DNA of 64,000 nucleotides from Rhynchospora pubera (taxonomy: Eukaryota; Streptophyta; Magnoliopsida; Poales; Cyperaceae): NCBI GenBank assembly GCA_028095005.1, contig CM051459.1:19330699-19394698 (forward strand). Direction: 5' to 3'. The notes under the pieces were generated by a model. The model was not told the DNA's origin, made no database searches, and saw nothing but the letters and a program-made list of their open reading frames with translations. Positions within the stretch are counted from its first letter, which is position 1, and every line of letters begins with the position of its first letter. Below are positions 35,971 through 48,234 of the stretch, piece by piece. Both the position numbers and the translations under genes were made by a program.

Positions 35971-36354
35971 ATGCAAGTGTCGAAAGGGCAATTGAACTTC
36001 ATTGCAACATCACAACACATGGAAGAAGGTTACGGTTTGTTGAAAAAGTCGTACCATATGCAAGAACTCAAGCTTGGGGAATATACCACGAAGGAGCATA
36101 CGAGTCGACTCAATCCAACAAGTCTCAAGATAGCGGAGAAACCATCTCGTTTCATACCTGACCTGAATTCAGGCTACCCCGCCAGGATTCAGACTACCCC
36201 GCCTGAATTCAGACGACCTCGCCTGAATTCTGGCGACCCGCCAGAAATCATCCCGAGACCACCTAAATCCAAACCTATTCCGGACGAGGCAGCCAGAAAC
36301 CAGACGACCCCGCCTGAAACCCACCTGAGACCAAAACCTAGACTTAAACCCTAA
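35971..36354 (+). CDS. Uncharacterised 127-aa frame of internal region 1, Pro/Arg-rich C-terminus
   Basis: The N-terminal half (MQVSKGQLNFIATSQHMEEG) has no recognised domain. The C-terminal half is encoded by a 20-bp tandem repeat (36161-36250) and is rich in Pro, Arg and Asn. It is identical in region 2 (40217-40600). In region 3 an extra 20-bp repeat unit shifts the frame and leaves only 91 codons (44463-44738). That break, and the repeat-encoded C-terminus, argue against strong selection on the protein. Confidence 0.35.
   Translation: MQVSKGQLNFIATSQHMEEGYGLLKKSYHMQELKLGEYTTKEHTSRLNPTSLKIAEKPSRFIPDLNSGYPARIQTTPPEFRRPRLNSGDPPEIIPRPPKSKPIPDEAARNQTTPPETHLRPKPRLKP
36161..36250 (+). repeat. 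20-bp tandem repeat in internal region 1, related to the LTR repeat
   Basis: Units such as CAGACTACCCCGCCTGAATT are repeated four to five times and end in TGGCGACCCGCCAGAA, the same core as the LTR array. Copies lie in regions 2 and 3; region 3 has one additional unit. Confidence 0.9.
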
Positions 36355-36718
36355 CCTAAACCAATCCATACCAATGGCTAAATTTTGAGTTTTTCTTGGT
36401 TAGTCGACGAACCAAATTTTTGCTCAATCTTGTCATTGACCAAGCCTTCACCAAACCCTAACCCAAGGGTAGAATCGTACCAATCCCTATGCGATTTCTA
36501 TCCTCAACCTAAACCACCCATCTCCACTACTTGCAAGACATCTTCTCCAATGAGACGAATCTAGAGACAACTTGAAGTGAAATGATCTATCAAAGCAAGC
36601 AAGGCTCATGTTGTGTGACTCGATCCTTCATAGCCACTACAAAGATTCGATAAGTTTCTTTATTCCTTTCTCTCTTTTAAGTTTTGTTTTCTTTACATTA
36701 AGGATGATGCAAAGTTTT

Positions 36719-36732
36719 AAGCTTGGGGAGAG
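36719..36732 (+). promoter_or_regulatory. Central polypurine-like motif
   Basis: AAGCTTGGGGAGAG closely matches the purine-rich motif before the last LTR (AAGCTTGGGGAGA). It could act as a second, central plus-strand priming site. The role is inference; the motif is present in all three internal regions. Confidence 0.45.
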
Positions 36733-37967
36733 AATAGGAATTTGTATCTAGGATTGGCATCATGGCATTTAGGTTTATTAATTTGCATTCATGTAGGATT
36801 TGCATATTAATGACATATAGATCGCATTTAGGTAAGTTTTGGGAGTCTATTGATAATAATCAAGGTCATAGTTTAAAGCAACAAAGTTTTGAACATGTCA
36901 CAAAAATCTGTTTTTAAAAATAAATTTGAATTTGACCGACCAACACTTGTAGAGTTCTAAAGTAAGAGTAAGTATTGTGCATAAGTTATCTCGATTAGTT
37001 TTGATTCAAGAAAGTTTTTGAGTTAAATGAATGACTTGACCAATTAAGAAATTGGTTTTTAGGCATCCACCCTTAAATGAATACCCAAATTGCCCTTAGA
37101 TCAATTCTCCCGACACAAAATTGAGTTAAATTTAAGAATGAGCTGCAAGAGTTAGTAATTACACCGTCGTTTTCAAGTTTACTAAAAGTCGAAGATGTAA
37201 ATATACAAAAAAAAAACAAAAATAAAAAAAAGAAAAAAAAACGAAAATATATATCATAAAAAGGGGAACTAAAAAGCGGTGCAGTGCCATGGACACTGTA
37301 GGAGGCTATAGGTACTTGTGGATTAAAAGAACTCCATAAACCATGGGTAAGAAACAGAAAGAGATTCATGGTATAAAAAAAAAGAGAAATAAGAGGAAAA
37401 AATCCTCAAAAGTTAAATCCACTCTTATCTGGCCGACTTCTCCGCCGCGGGAAACCCTCCTTGCCCCAGGAGAAATAATATGTTCCAACCCAAAAACTTT
37501 GGAGACGATGGGTGGGGAGTTGTACCCTTTTTTCCGCCCCACTTTAGTCGTTCTTCAATGCGTTTTCGAAAATTTTTGCGGTGTTTTTACTTGACTCTTG
37601 TTTGTGAAATGAATAAGCTGAACTTATTGTTTGTGTTGGAAGGGTTAGATCCCGCTTCTTGTTGCCAAGTCAATTGTGAAACATGAAAACCAATTGTAAT
37701 AGAAATTAAACGAGATAGGTTATAGATAATAGACTGCAATTGCTTTGGGATTTTACTTGTGGAAAGTCAATGGTCACTAAGTAAACTTGATTTTGAAAAT
37801 GAATTTGAAAAATCTTTTGATATGTCCAAATCCCAATTGCTTGAATTGTGACAATGGTAATTATTGAGAAATCTTCCATAACTTGTAGATACCAGCTATT
37901 TAATTGTAATTTAGGTCCTAAACGATCTTCTTAGATTTAGATAGTTGTTTGGGGACAAGCAATGTTT

Positions 37968-37982
37968 AAGCTTGGGTAGATT
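37968..37982 (+). promoter_or_regulatory. Altered polypurine tract before LTR 2
   Basis: It reads AAGCTTGGGTAGATT, with T breaking the purine run, as it also does before LTR 3. Only the copy before LTR 4 (46481-46495) reads AAGCTTGGGGAGATT. Confidence 0.6.
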
Positions 37983-39612
37983 TGATCGGCGGATTTTATA
38001 TAGATATTTCAATCCTTTTAGGCCCCAAATTACAACTAAATATCTGTGTTTTAGTTAGATTTTAACATATTTAGGTTAGTTTTAATTAAGTTTGTGTCAA
38101 AGAAGGAGTTACTACAATAATCTCTATTTTTATGCAGATTTTGGACAAGAAAATGACATAAATGATTAAATAAAGTTGTGGAGCTTCTCATAAGCTTTCC
38201 AACGGTACTTGAATCACCTCAAACGGAGTCCGGATGAAGAAATTATGGGCAAAATACGAACAAGGCGCAATGCTGAAATTTCCAGACCTGCTCTCAGGAC
38301 GATTTCTGGCGACCCGCCAGAATCCTGGCGGGTCCGCCCGAAACCTGCCTGAAATAGCAGAAAGTGCCCGTTTTAGAGTTCTAACTTGGGAAGACGGTTA
38401 TTCTCTATTTCCATCACGTCCAGAAGCATTTTCCTGCTATTATGAGCGCCTCCCATCAATTCTAAAGCCTATATAAACATGGTTTGAGGAGATTTCAAGG
38501 GGAGAAGAAGGAGAGATCGAATTTGGAGAGAAATCAAAGTTTAGAGAGAGATTTGAGAGTTTCTACACGACGCGGCAATCCAAGGTCCAGGCGGATCCGC
38601 CCGAAAGGAGACGGGGACGTTTGAAGGCAGGCGGAGGAGGAAGAAGAGAGGAATCGAAGTTCATTTGTTGTATTCTATCTCTTCTTTTTATCTTTTGTTT
38701 GTTTATTCGAGAAAACTTTGGTTTGTATGATTCTATGTCTTGCTTAGCTTAGAATTGTTGTTAGGGGCAATTGTAGGGAACCATGACTTGGTAGATTAAT
38801 GAAGTTTGATTTAGTTTTCTAATTTTTCTAAGTTGCTTTGCTTTACTTAAGTTTATTTGCTGAAATTGTGAATTGAATTGAATTGATTTGAAGGTTTGCT
38901 CACTTGGTTAGGCCTGACCTCGTAGATAAGCAAATAGAACCCTAATCTCAAAACAATTTGTGTTCTCATACCATAGGATAGTTAGTATACCCAAAAGGTG
39001 AAACCGGAACTTAGCCGAGAGGTTTATTCCCTCCTAAGGTCGAGAGATCTAGGATATCCTACCGAATAGTTAAAGCAAACCCTTAAACTTAAGCCAAGAA
39101 ACGAGAGTTGAAACTTAGGTTTTTTAGGGAGGTTTAGAGGTCAAAACTTAGTGATACCAGATCAAGAACGAGAGTTAGTATTTGGACCAGAGTTTAAGCC
39201 AAAAACCTGAACTTAGAGAACTTAGAAACTAATTAAACTGAATTGTCGTACTGTTCTGGCGACCCGCCAGGAATCCTGTCGACCCGCCAGGAAGTCTGTC
39301 GACCCGCCAGGAATCCTGTCGACCCGCCAGGATAGTGCCTGGAAGTGGAACCCGAACAATTGATCCTAATTCGTGTTATTTTGTTAGAACTCGCATTCTC
39401 AATCAAACTTAGATCAACCTTAGGATTTGATACTTCTTCAATTCATCAATTAAATCCTCAATTGATTTGAACCTTCGTCTAGCTAATTAAATAAGGTAAA
39501 AGATTGATATTCCAACACCGTCCCTGTGGATTCGACCCTTAAGCTATCACTGCAAACGATTAGATCGGTGATTCCTAAGGATTTGTTTTGATTTAGGTAT
39601 TCCTTTCGATCA
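37983..39612 (+). repeat. LTR 2
   Basis: 1630 bp. Private differences are ACGGGGACG (the others have ACGGGGCCG) and CTTGCTTAGC (the others have CTTGTCTAGC). No target duplication borders it. Confidence 0.96.
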
Positions 39613-42228
39613 AAAATGGCGCCGTTGCCGGGGACGGTTTGCTAGAATATTGATATTTTGCATTAGTTAATTAGTATAGACACCCTTGTATCTTTGTATC
39701 TTACTTATTTTATCTTTATCTTAAAAATCCAAAAATATTTTCTATCACCATGTTTCGTTCTTTTCAGGTATTCGAAGAAGAATTGGAAGGTGGTGATGCA
39801 AAGAAGATCGTCGCATCCGATGAAACAAACGAAGAGTTCAACCAAACCAACTTGAGCGCACTTAGACGATGCTTGGAGGAATTCAATGTCCAAATCGAGC
39901 CAAGGAAGATGACATCCAAAGAGGAACACACCAAGCATGTTTTAAGGCGTCCGTTCAAGCACTTTTGGGAGAACTATGATGCGTTGAGAGGGAGAAAAGT
40001 GAAGATAAGATGAGCAAATGCAAGGAGGTCGAGCTAATGACCTAAAACAAGCGCTTCTTGGGAGGCAACCCAAGACCAAAAATTTCAATTTTCGTCATTA
40101 GTTTAGTTTAGTTTAATTTAGTTAGGTTAATTTCGGTATAACTCATTGATCTTTGTTGATTGGTTTCAGATTTTAGACGATAATACAAGCTTTTTAGAAG
40201 CACAACCGTTCGAGTTATGCAAGTGTCGAAAGGGCAATTGAACTTCATTGCAACATCACAACACATGGAAGAAGGTTACGGTTTGTTGAAAAAGTCGTAC
40301 CATATGCAAGAACTCAAGCTTGGGGAATATACCACGAAGGAGCATACGAGTCGACTCAATCCAACAAGTCTCAAGATAGCGGAGAAACCATCTCGTTTCA
40401 TACCTGACCTGAATTCAGGCTACCCCGCCAGGATTCAGACTACCCCGCCTGAATTCAGACGACCTCGCCTGAATTCTGGCGACCCGCCAGAAATCATCCC
40501 GAGACCACCTAAATCCAAACCTATTCCGGACGAGGCAGCCAGAAACCAGACGACCCCGCCTGAAACCCACCTGAGACCAAAACCTAGACTTAAACCCTAA
40601 CCTAAACCAATCCATACCAATGGCTAAATTTTGAGTTTTTCTTGGTTAGTCGACGAACCAAATTTTTGCTCAATCTTGTCATTGACCAAGCCTTCACCAA
40701 ACCCTAACCCAAGGGTAGAATCGTACCAATCCCTATGCGATTTCTATCCTCAACCTAAACCACCCATCTCCACTACTTGCAAGACATCTTCTCCAATGAG
40801 ACGAATCTAGAGACAACTTGAAGTGAAATGATCTATCAAAGCAAGCAAGGCTCATGTTGTGTGACTCGATCCTTCATAGCCACTACAAAGATTCGATAAG
40901 TTTCTTTATTCCTTTCTCTCTTTTAAGTTTTGTTTTCTTTACATTAAGGATGATGCAAAGTTTTAAGCTTGGGGAGAGAATAGGAATTTGTATCTAGGAT
41001 TGGCATCATGGCATTTAGGTTTATTAATTTGCATTCATGTAGGATTTGCATATTAATGACATATAGATCGCATTTAGGTAAGTTTTGGGAGTCTATTGAT
41101 AATAATCAAGGTCATAGTTTAAAGCAACAAAGTTTTGAACATGTCACAAAAATCTGTTTTTAAAAATAAATTTGAATTTGACCGACCAACACTTGTAGAG
41201 TTCTAAAGTAAGAGTAAGTATTGTGCATAAGTTATCTCGATTAGTTTTGATTCAAGAAAGTTTTTGAGTTAAATGAATGACTTGACCAATTAAGAAATTG
41301 GTTTTTAGGCATCCACCCTTAAATGAATACCCAAATTGCCCTTAGATCAATTCTCCCGACACAAAATTGAGTTAAATTTAAGAATGAGCTGCAAGAGTTA
41401 GTAATTACACCGTCGTTTTCAAGTTTACTAAAAGTCGAAGATGTAAATATACAAAAAAAAAACAAAAATAAAAAAAAGAAAAAAAAACGAAAATATATAT
41501 CATAAAAAGGGGAACTAAAAAGCGGTGCAGTGCCATGGACACTGTAGGAGGCTATAGGTACTTGTGGATTAAAAGAACTCCATAAACCATGGGTAAGAAA
41601 CAGAAAGAGATTCATGGTATAAAAAAAAAGAGAAATAAGAGGAAAAAATCCTCAAAAGTTAAATCCACTCTTATCTGGCCGACTTCTCCGCCGCGGGAAA
41701 CCCTCCTTGCCCCAGGAGAAATAATATGTTCCAACCCAAAAACTTTGGAGACGATGGGTGGGGAGTTGTACCCTTTTTTCCGCCCCACTTTAGTCGTTCT
41801 TCAATGCGTTTTCGAAAATTTTTGCGGTGTTTTTACTTGACTCTTGTTTGTGAAATGAATAAGCTGAACTTATTGTTTGTGTTGGAAGGGTTAGATCCCG
41901 CTTCTTGTTGCCAAGTCAATTGTGAAACATGAAAACCAATTGTAATAGAAATTAAACGAGATAGGTTATAGATAATAGACTGCAATTGCTTTGGGATTTT
42001 ACTTGTGGAAAGTCAATGGTCACTAAGTAAACTTGATTTTGAAAATGAATTTGAAAAATCTTTTGATATGTCCAAATCCCAATTGCTTGAATTGTGACAA
42101 TGGTAATTATTGAGAAATCTTCCATAACTTGTAGATACCAGCTATTTAATTGTAATTTAGGTCCTAAACGATCTTCTTAGATTTAGATAGTTGCTTGGGG
42201 ACAAGCAATGTTTAAGCTTGGGTAGATT
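39613..42228 (+). mobile_element. Internal region 2 of the array
   Basis: 2616 bp, nearly identical to region 1 (35367-37982), with a primer-binding site at 39617-39634 and both short frames intact. A distinguishing base is TATCTTTG near 39690, where regions 1 and 3 have TATCCTTG. Confidence 0.95.
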
Positions 42229-43858
42229 TGATCGGCGGATTTTATATAGATATTTCAATCCTTTTAGGCCCCAAATTACAACTAAATATCTGTGTTTTAG
42301 TTAGATTTTAACATATTTAGGTTAGTTTTAATTAAGTTTGTGTCAAAGAAGGAGTTACTACAATAATCTCTATTTTTATGCAGATTTTGGACAAGAAAAT
42401 GACATAAATGATTAAATAAAGTTGTGGAGCTTCTCATAAGCTTTCCAACGGTACTTGAATCACCTCAAACGGAGTCCGGATGAAGAAATTATGGGCAAAA
42501 TACGAACAAGGCGCAATGCTGAAATTTCCAGACCTGCTCTCAGGACGATTTCTGGCGACCCGCCAGAATCCTGGCGGGTCCGCCCGAAACCTGCCTGAAA
42601 TAGCAGAAAGTGCCCGTTTTAGAGTTCTAACTTGGGAAGACGGTTATTCTCTATTTCCATCACGTCCAGAAGCATTTTCCTGCTATTATGAGCGCCTCCC
42701 ATCAATTCTAAAGCCTATATAAACATGGTTTGAGGAGATTTCAAGGGGAGAAGAAGGAGAGATCGAATTTGGAGAGAAATCAAAGTTTAGAGAGAGATTT
42801 GAGAGTTTCTACACGACGCGGCAATCCAAGGTCCAGGCGGATCCGCCCGAAAGGAGACGGGGCCGTTTGAAGGCAGGCGGAGGAGGAAGAAGAGAGGAAT
42901 CGAAGTTCATTTGTTGTATTCTATCTCTTCTTTTTATCTTTTGTTTGTTTATTCGAGAAAACTTTGGTTTGTATGATTCTATGTCTTGTCTAGCTTAGAA
43001 TTGTTGTTAGGGGCAATTGTAGGGAACCATGACTTGGTAGATTAATGAAGTTTGATTTAGTTTTCTAATTTTTCTAAGTTGCTTTGCTTTACTTAAGTTT
43101 ATTTGCTGAAATTGTGAATTGAATTGAATTGATTTGAAGGTTTGCTCACTTGGTTAGGCCTGACCTCGTAGATAAGCAAATAGAACCCTAATCTCAAAAT
43201 AATTTGTGTTCTCATACCATAGGATAGTTAGTATACCCAAAAGGTGAAACCGGAACTTAGCCGAGAGGTTTATTCCCTCCTAAGGTCGAGAGATCTAGGA
43301 TATCCTACCGAATAGTTAAAGCAAACCCTTAAACTTAAGCCAAGAAACGAGAGTTGAAACTTAGGTTTTTTAGGGAGGTTTAGAGGTCAAAACTTAGTGA
43401 TACCAGATCAAGAACGAGAGTTAGTATTTGGACCAGAGTTTAAGCCAAAAACCTGAACTTAGAGAACTTAGAAACTAATTAAACTGAATTGTCGTACTGT
43501 TCTGGCGACCCGCCAGGAATCCTGTCGACCCGCCAGGAAGTCTGTCGACCCGCCAGGAATCCTGTCGACCCGCCAGGATAGTGCCTGGAAGTGGAACCCG
43601 AACAATTGATCCTAATTCGTGTTATTTTGTTAGAACTCGCATTCTCAATCAAACTTAGATCAACCTTAGGATTTGATACTTCTTCAATTCATCAATTAAA
43701 TCCTCAATTGATTTGAACCTTCGTCTAGCTAATTAAATAAGGTAAAAGATTGATATTCCAACACCGTCCCTGTGGATTCGACCCTTAAGCTATCACTGCA
43801 AACGATTAGATCGGTGATTCCTAAGGATTTGTTTTGATTTAGGTATTCCTTTCGATCA
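42229..43858 (+). repeat. LTR 3
   Basis: 1630 bp. It has a private change CTCAAAATAATT where the others have CTCAAAACAATT. Confidence 0.96.
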
Positions 43859-46495
43859 AAAATGGCGCCGTTGCCGGGGACGGTTTGCTAGAATATTGAT
43901 ATTTTGCATTAGTTAATTAGTATAGACACCCTTGTATCCTTGTATCTTACTTATTTTATCTTTATCTTAAAAATCCAAAAATATTTTCTATCACCATGTT
44001 TCGTTCTTTTCAGGTATTCGAAGAAGAATTGGAAGGTGGTGATGCAAAGAAGATCGTCGCATCCGATGAAACAAACGAAGAGTTCAACCAAACCAACTTG
44101 AGCGCACTTAGACGATGCTTGGAGGAATTCAATGTCCAAATCGAGACAAGGAAGATGACATCCAAAGATGAACACACCAAGCATGTTTTAAGGCGTCCGT
44201 TCAAGCACTTTTGGGAGAACTATGATGCGTTGAGAGGGAGAAAAGTGAAGATAAGATGAGCAAATGCAAGGAGGTCGAGCTAATGACCTAAAACAAGCGC
44301 TTCTTGGGAGGCAACCCAAGACCAAAAATTTCAATTATCGTCATTAGTTTAGTTTAGTTTAATTTAGTTAGGTTAATTTCGGTATAACTCATTGATCTTT
44401 GTTGATTGGTTTCAGATTTTAGACGATAATACAAGCTTTTTAGAAGCACAACCGTTCGAGTTATGCAAGTGTCGAAAGGGCAATTGAACTTCATTGCAAC
44501 ATCACAACACATGGAAGAAGGTTACGGTTTGTTGAAAAAGTCGTACCATATGCAAGAACTCAAGCTTGGGGAATATACCACGAAGGAGCATACGAGTCGA
44601 CTCAATCCAACAAGTCTCAAGATAGCGGAGAAACCATCTCGTTTCATACCTGACCTGAATTCAGGCTACCCCGCCAGGATTCAGACTACCCCGCCTGAAT
44701 TCAGACGACCTCGCCTGAATTCAGACGACCTCGCCTGAATTCTGGCGACCCGCCAGAAATCATCCCGAGACCACCTAAATCCAAACCTATTCCGGACGAG
44801 GCAGCCAGAAACCAGACGACCCCGCCTGAAACCCACCTGAGACCAAAACCTAGACTTAAACCCTAACCTAAACCAATCCATACCAATGGCTAAATTTTGA
44901 GTTTTTCTTGGTTAGTCGACGAACCAAATTTTTGCTCAATCTTGTCATTGACCAAGCCTTCACCAAACCCTAACCCAAGGGTAGAATCGTACCAATCCCT
45001 ATGCGATTTCTATCCTCAACCTAAACCACCCATCTCCACTACTTGCAAGACATCTTCTCCAATGAGACGAATCTAGAGACAACTTGAAGTGAAATGATCT
45101 ATCAAAGCAAGCAAGGCTCATGTTGTGTGACTCGATCCTTCATAGCCACTACAAAGATTCGATAAGTTTCTTTATTCCTTTCTCTCTTTTAAGTTTTGTT
45201 TTCTTTACATTAAGGATGATGCAAAGTTTTAAGCTTGGGGAGAGAATAGGAATTTGTATCTAGGATTGGCATCATGGCATTTAGGTTTATTAATTTGCAT
45301 TCATGTAGGATTTGCATATTAATGACATATAGATCGCATTTAGGTAAGTTTTGGGAGTCTATTGATAATAATCAAGGTCATAGTTTAAAGCAACAAAGTT
45401 TTGAACATGTCACAAAAATCTGTTTTTAAAAATAAATTTGAATTTGACCGACCAACACTTGTAGAGTTCTAAAGTAAGAGTAAGTATTGTGCATAAGTTA
45501 TCTCGATTAGTTTTGATTCAAGAAAGTTTTTGAGTTAAATGAATGACTTGACCAATTAAGAAATTGGTTTTTAGGCATCCACCCTTAAATGAATACCCAA
45601 ATTGCCCTTAGATCAATTCTCCCGACACAAAATTGAGTTAAATTTAAGAATGAGCTGCAAGAGTTAGTAATTACACCGTCGTTTTCAAGTTTACTAAAAG
45701 TCGAAGATGTAAATATACAAAAAAAAAACAAAAATAAAAAAAAAGAAAAAAAAACGAAAATATATATCATAAAAAGGGGAACTAAAAAGCGGTGCAGTGC
45801 CATGGACACTGTAGGAGGCTATAGGTACTTGTGGATTAAAAGAACTCCATAAACCATGGGTAAGAAACAGAAAGAGATTCATGGTATAAAAAAAAAGAGA
45901 AATAAGAGGAAAAAATCCTCAAAAGTTAAATCCACTCTTATCTGGCCGACTTCTCCGCCGCGGGAAACCCTCCTTGCCCCAGGAGAAATAATATGTTCCA
46001 ACCCAAAAACTTTGGAGACGATGGGTGGGGAGTTGTACCCTTTTTTCCGCCCCACTTTAGTCGTTCTTCAATGCGTTTTCGAAAATTTTTGCGGTGTTTT
46101 TACTTGACTCTTGTTTGTGAAATGAATAAGCTGAACTTATTGTTTGTGTTGGAAGGGTTAGATCCCGCTTCTTGTTGCCAAGTCAATTGTGAAACATGAA
46201 AACCAATTGTAATAGAAATTAAACGAGATAGGTTATAGATAATAGACTGCAATTGCTTTGGGATTTTACTTGTGGAAAGTCAATGGTCACTAAGTAAACT
46301 TGATTTTGAAAATGAATTTGAAAAATCTTTTGATATGTCCAAATCCCAATTGCTTGAATTGTGACAATGGTAATTATTGAGAAATCTTCCATAACTTGTA
46401 GATACCAGCTATTTAATTGTAATTTAGGTCCTAAACGATCTTCTTAGATTTAGATAGTTGCTTGGGGACAAGCAATGTTTAAGCTTGGGGAGATT
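43859..46495 (+). mobile_element. Internal region 3 of the array
   Basis: 2637 bp: 21 bases longer than the others through one extra 20-bp repeat unit (near 44720) and one extra A in an A-run (near 45740). It has private changes in the 87-aa frame (GAGACAAGG, AAAGATGAAC) and the only uninterrupted polypurine tract (46481-46495). Confidence 0.95.
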
Positions 46496-48125
46496 TGATC
46501 GGCGGATTTTATATAGATATTTCAATCCTTTTAGGCCCCAAATTACAACTAAATATCTGTGTTTTAGTTAGATTTTAACATATTTAGGTTAGTTTTAATT
46601 AAGTTTGTGTCCAAGAAGGAGTTACTACAATAATCTCTATTTTTATGCAGATTTTGGACAAGAAAATGACATAAATGATTAAATAAAGTTGTGGAGCTTC
46701 TCATAAGCTTTCCAACGGTACTTGAATCACCTCAAACGGAGTCCGGATGAAGAAATTATGGGCAAAATACGAACAAGGCGCAATGCTGAAATTTCCAGAC
46801 CTGCTCTCAGGAAGATTTCTGGCGACCCGCCAGAATCCTGGCGGGTCCGCCCGAAACCTGCCTGAAATAGCAGAAAGTGCCCGTTTTAGAGTTCTAACTT
46901 GGGAAGACGGTTATTCTCTATTTCCATCACGTCCAGAAGCATTTTCCTGCTATTATGAGCGCCTCCCATCAATTCTAAAGCCTATATAAACATGGTTTGA
47001 GGAGATTTCAAGGGGAGAAGAAGGAGAGATCGAATTTGGAGAGAAATCAAAGTTTAGAGAGAGATTTGAGAGTTTCTACACGACGCGGCAATCCAAGGTC
47101 CAGGCGGATCCGCCCGAAAGGAGACGGGGCCGTTTGAAGGCAGGCGGAGGAGGAAGAAGAGAGGAATCGAAGTTCATTTGTTGTATTCTATCTCTTCTTT
47201 TTATCTTTTGTTTGTTTATTCGAGAAAACTTTGGTTTGTATGATTCTATGTCTTGTCTAGCTTAGAATTGTTGTTAGGGGCAATTGTAGGGAACCATGAC
47301 TTGGTAGATTAATGAAGTTTGATTTAGTTTTCTAATTTTTCTAAGTTGCTTTGCTTTACTTAAGTTTATTTGCTGAAATTGTGAATTGAATTGAATTGAT
47401 TTGAAGGTTTGCTCACTTGGTTAGGCCTGACCTCGTAGATAAGCAAATAGAACCCTAATCTCAAAACAATTTGTGTTCTCATACCATAGGATAGTTAGTA
47501 TACCCAAAAGGTGAAACCGGAACTTAGCCGAGAGGTTTATTCCCTCCTAAGGTCGAGAGATCTAGGATATCCTACCGAATAGTTAAAGCAAACCCTTAAA
47601 CTTAAGCCAAGAAACGAGAGTTGAAACTTAGGTTTTTTAGGGAGGTTTAGAGGTCAAAACTTAGTGATACCAGATCAAGAACGAGAGTTAGTATTTGGAC
47701 CAGAGTTTAAGCCAAAAACCTGAACTTAGAGAACTTAGAAACTAATTAAACTGAATTGTCGTACTGTTCTGGCGACCCGCCAGAAATCCTGTCGACCCGC
47801 CAGGAACTCTGTCGACCCGCCAGGAATCCTGTCGACCCGCCAGGATAGTGCCTGGAAGTGGAACCCGAACAATTGATCCTAATTCGTGTTATTTTGTTAG
47901 AACTCGCATTCTCAATCAAACTTAGATCAACCTTAGGATTTGATACTTCTTCAATTCATCAATTAAATCCTCAATTGATTTGAACCTTCGTCTAGCTAAT
48001 TAAATAAGGTAAAAGATTGATATTCCAACACCGTCCCTGTGGATTCGACCCTTAAGCTATCACTGCAAACGATTAGATCGGTGATTCCTAAGGATTTGTT
48101 TTGATTTAGGTATTCCTTTCGATCA
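46496..48125 (+). repeat. LTR 4 (outermost 3' LTR)
   Basis: 1630 bp ending TTTCGATCA, followed by the second copy of the CTGGA target duplication. Private changes include GTGTCCAAGAAGG, CAGGAAGATTTC, and two bases in the 20-bp tandem array. Confidence 0.96.
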
Positions 48126-48234
48126 CTGGACCCACGAATCCACGATCTATGAGAGGTCTGGATCATTTAAAATCCCTTGAAGCAAAAGAAAGTAAGAAAC
48201 CCAAGTCTGAGTAACCAAGTAGCCAATACAATAA

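Larger units (their letters stand above)
33737..48125 (+). mobile_element. Tandem LTR-retrotransposon array: four LTRs, three internal regions (Athila-like, non-autonomous)
   Basis: The block is LTR-internal-LTR-internal-LTR-internal-LTR, 14389 bp in total. All four LTRs are 1630 bp, start TG and end CA. One 5-bp target duplication CTGGA (33732-33736 and 48126-48130) flanks the whole array, and the inner LTRs have no duplications of their own. Internal regions are 2616, 2616 and 2637 bp. Each begins with a primer-binding site complementary to tRNA-Asp and ends with a purine-rich motif. No gag, protease, integrase or reverse transcriptase is encoded. The tRNA-Asp site, a CTTGGG..CCCAAG hairpin motif and GGGGACAAGC...AAGCTTGGG before the 3' LTR resemble Athila-type Ty3 elements. 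The copies differ by only a few substitutions, so the array is young. Confidence 0.95.

Noticed and set aside
37073..37369. A Phe-rich minus-strand frame in the internal regions
   Set aside because: It is antisense to an A-rich non-coding tract of the retrotransposon, and its length changes when a single A is added in the third copy.
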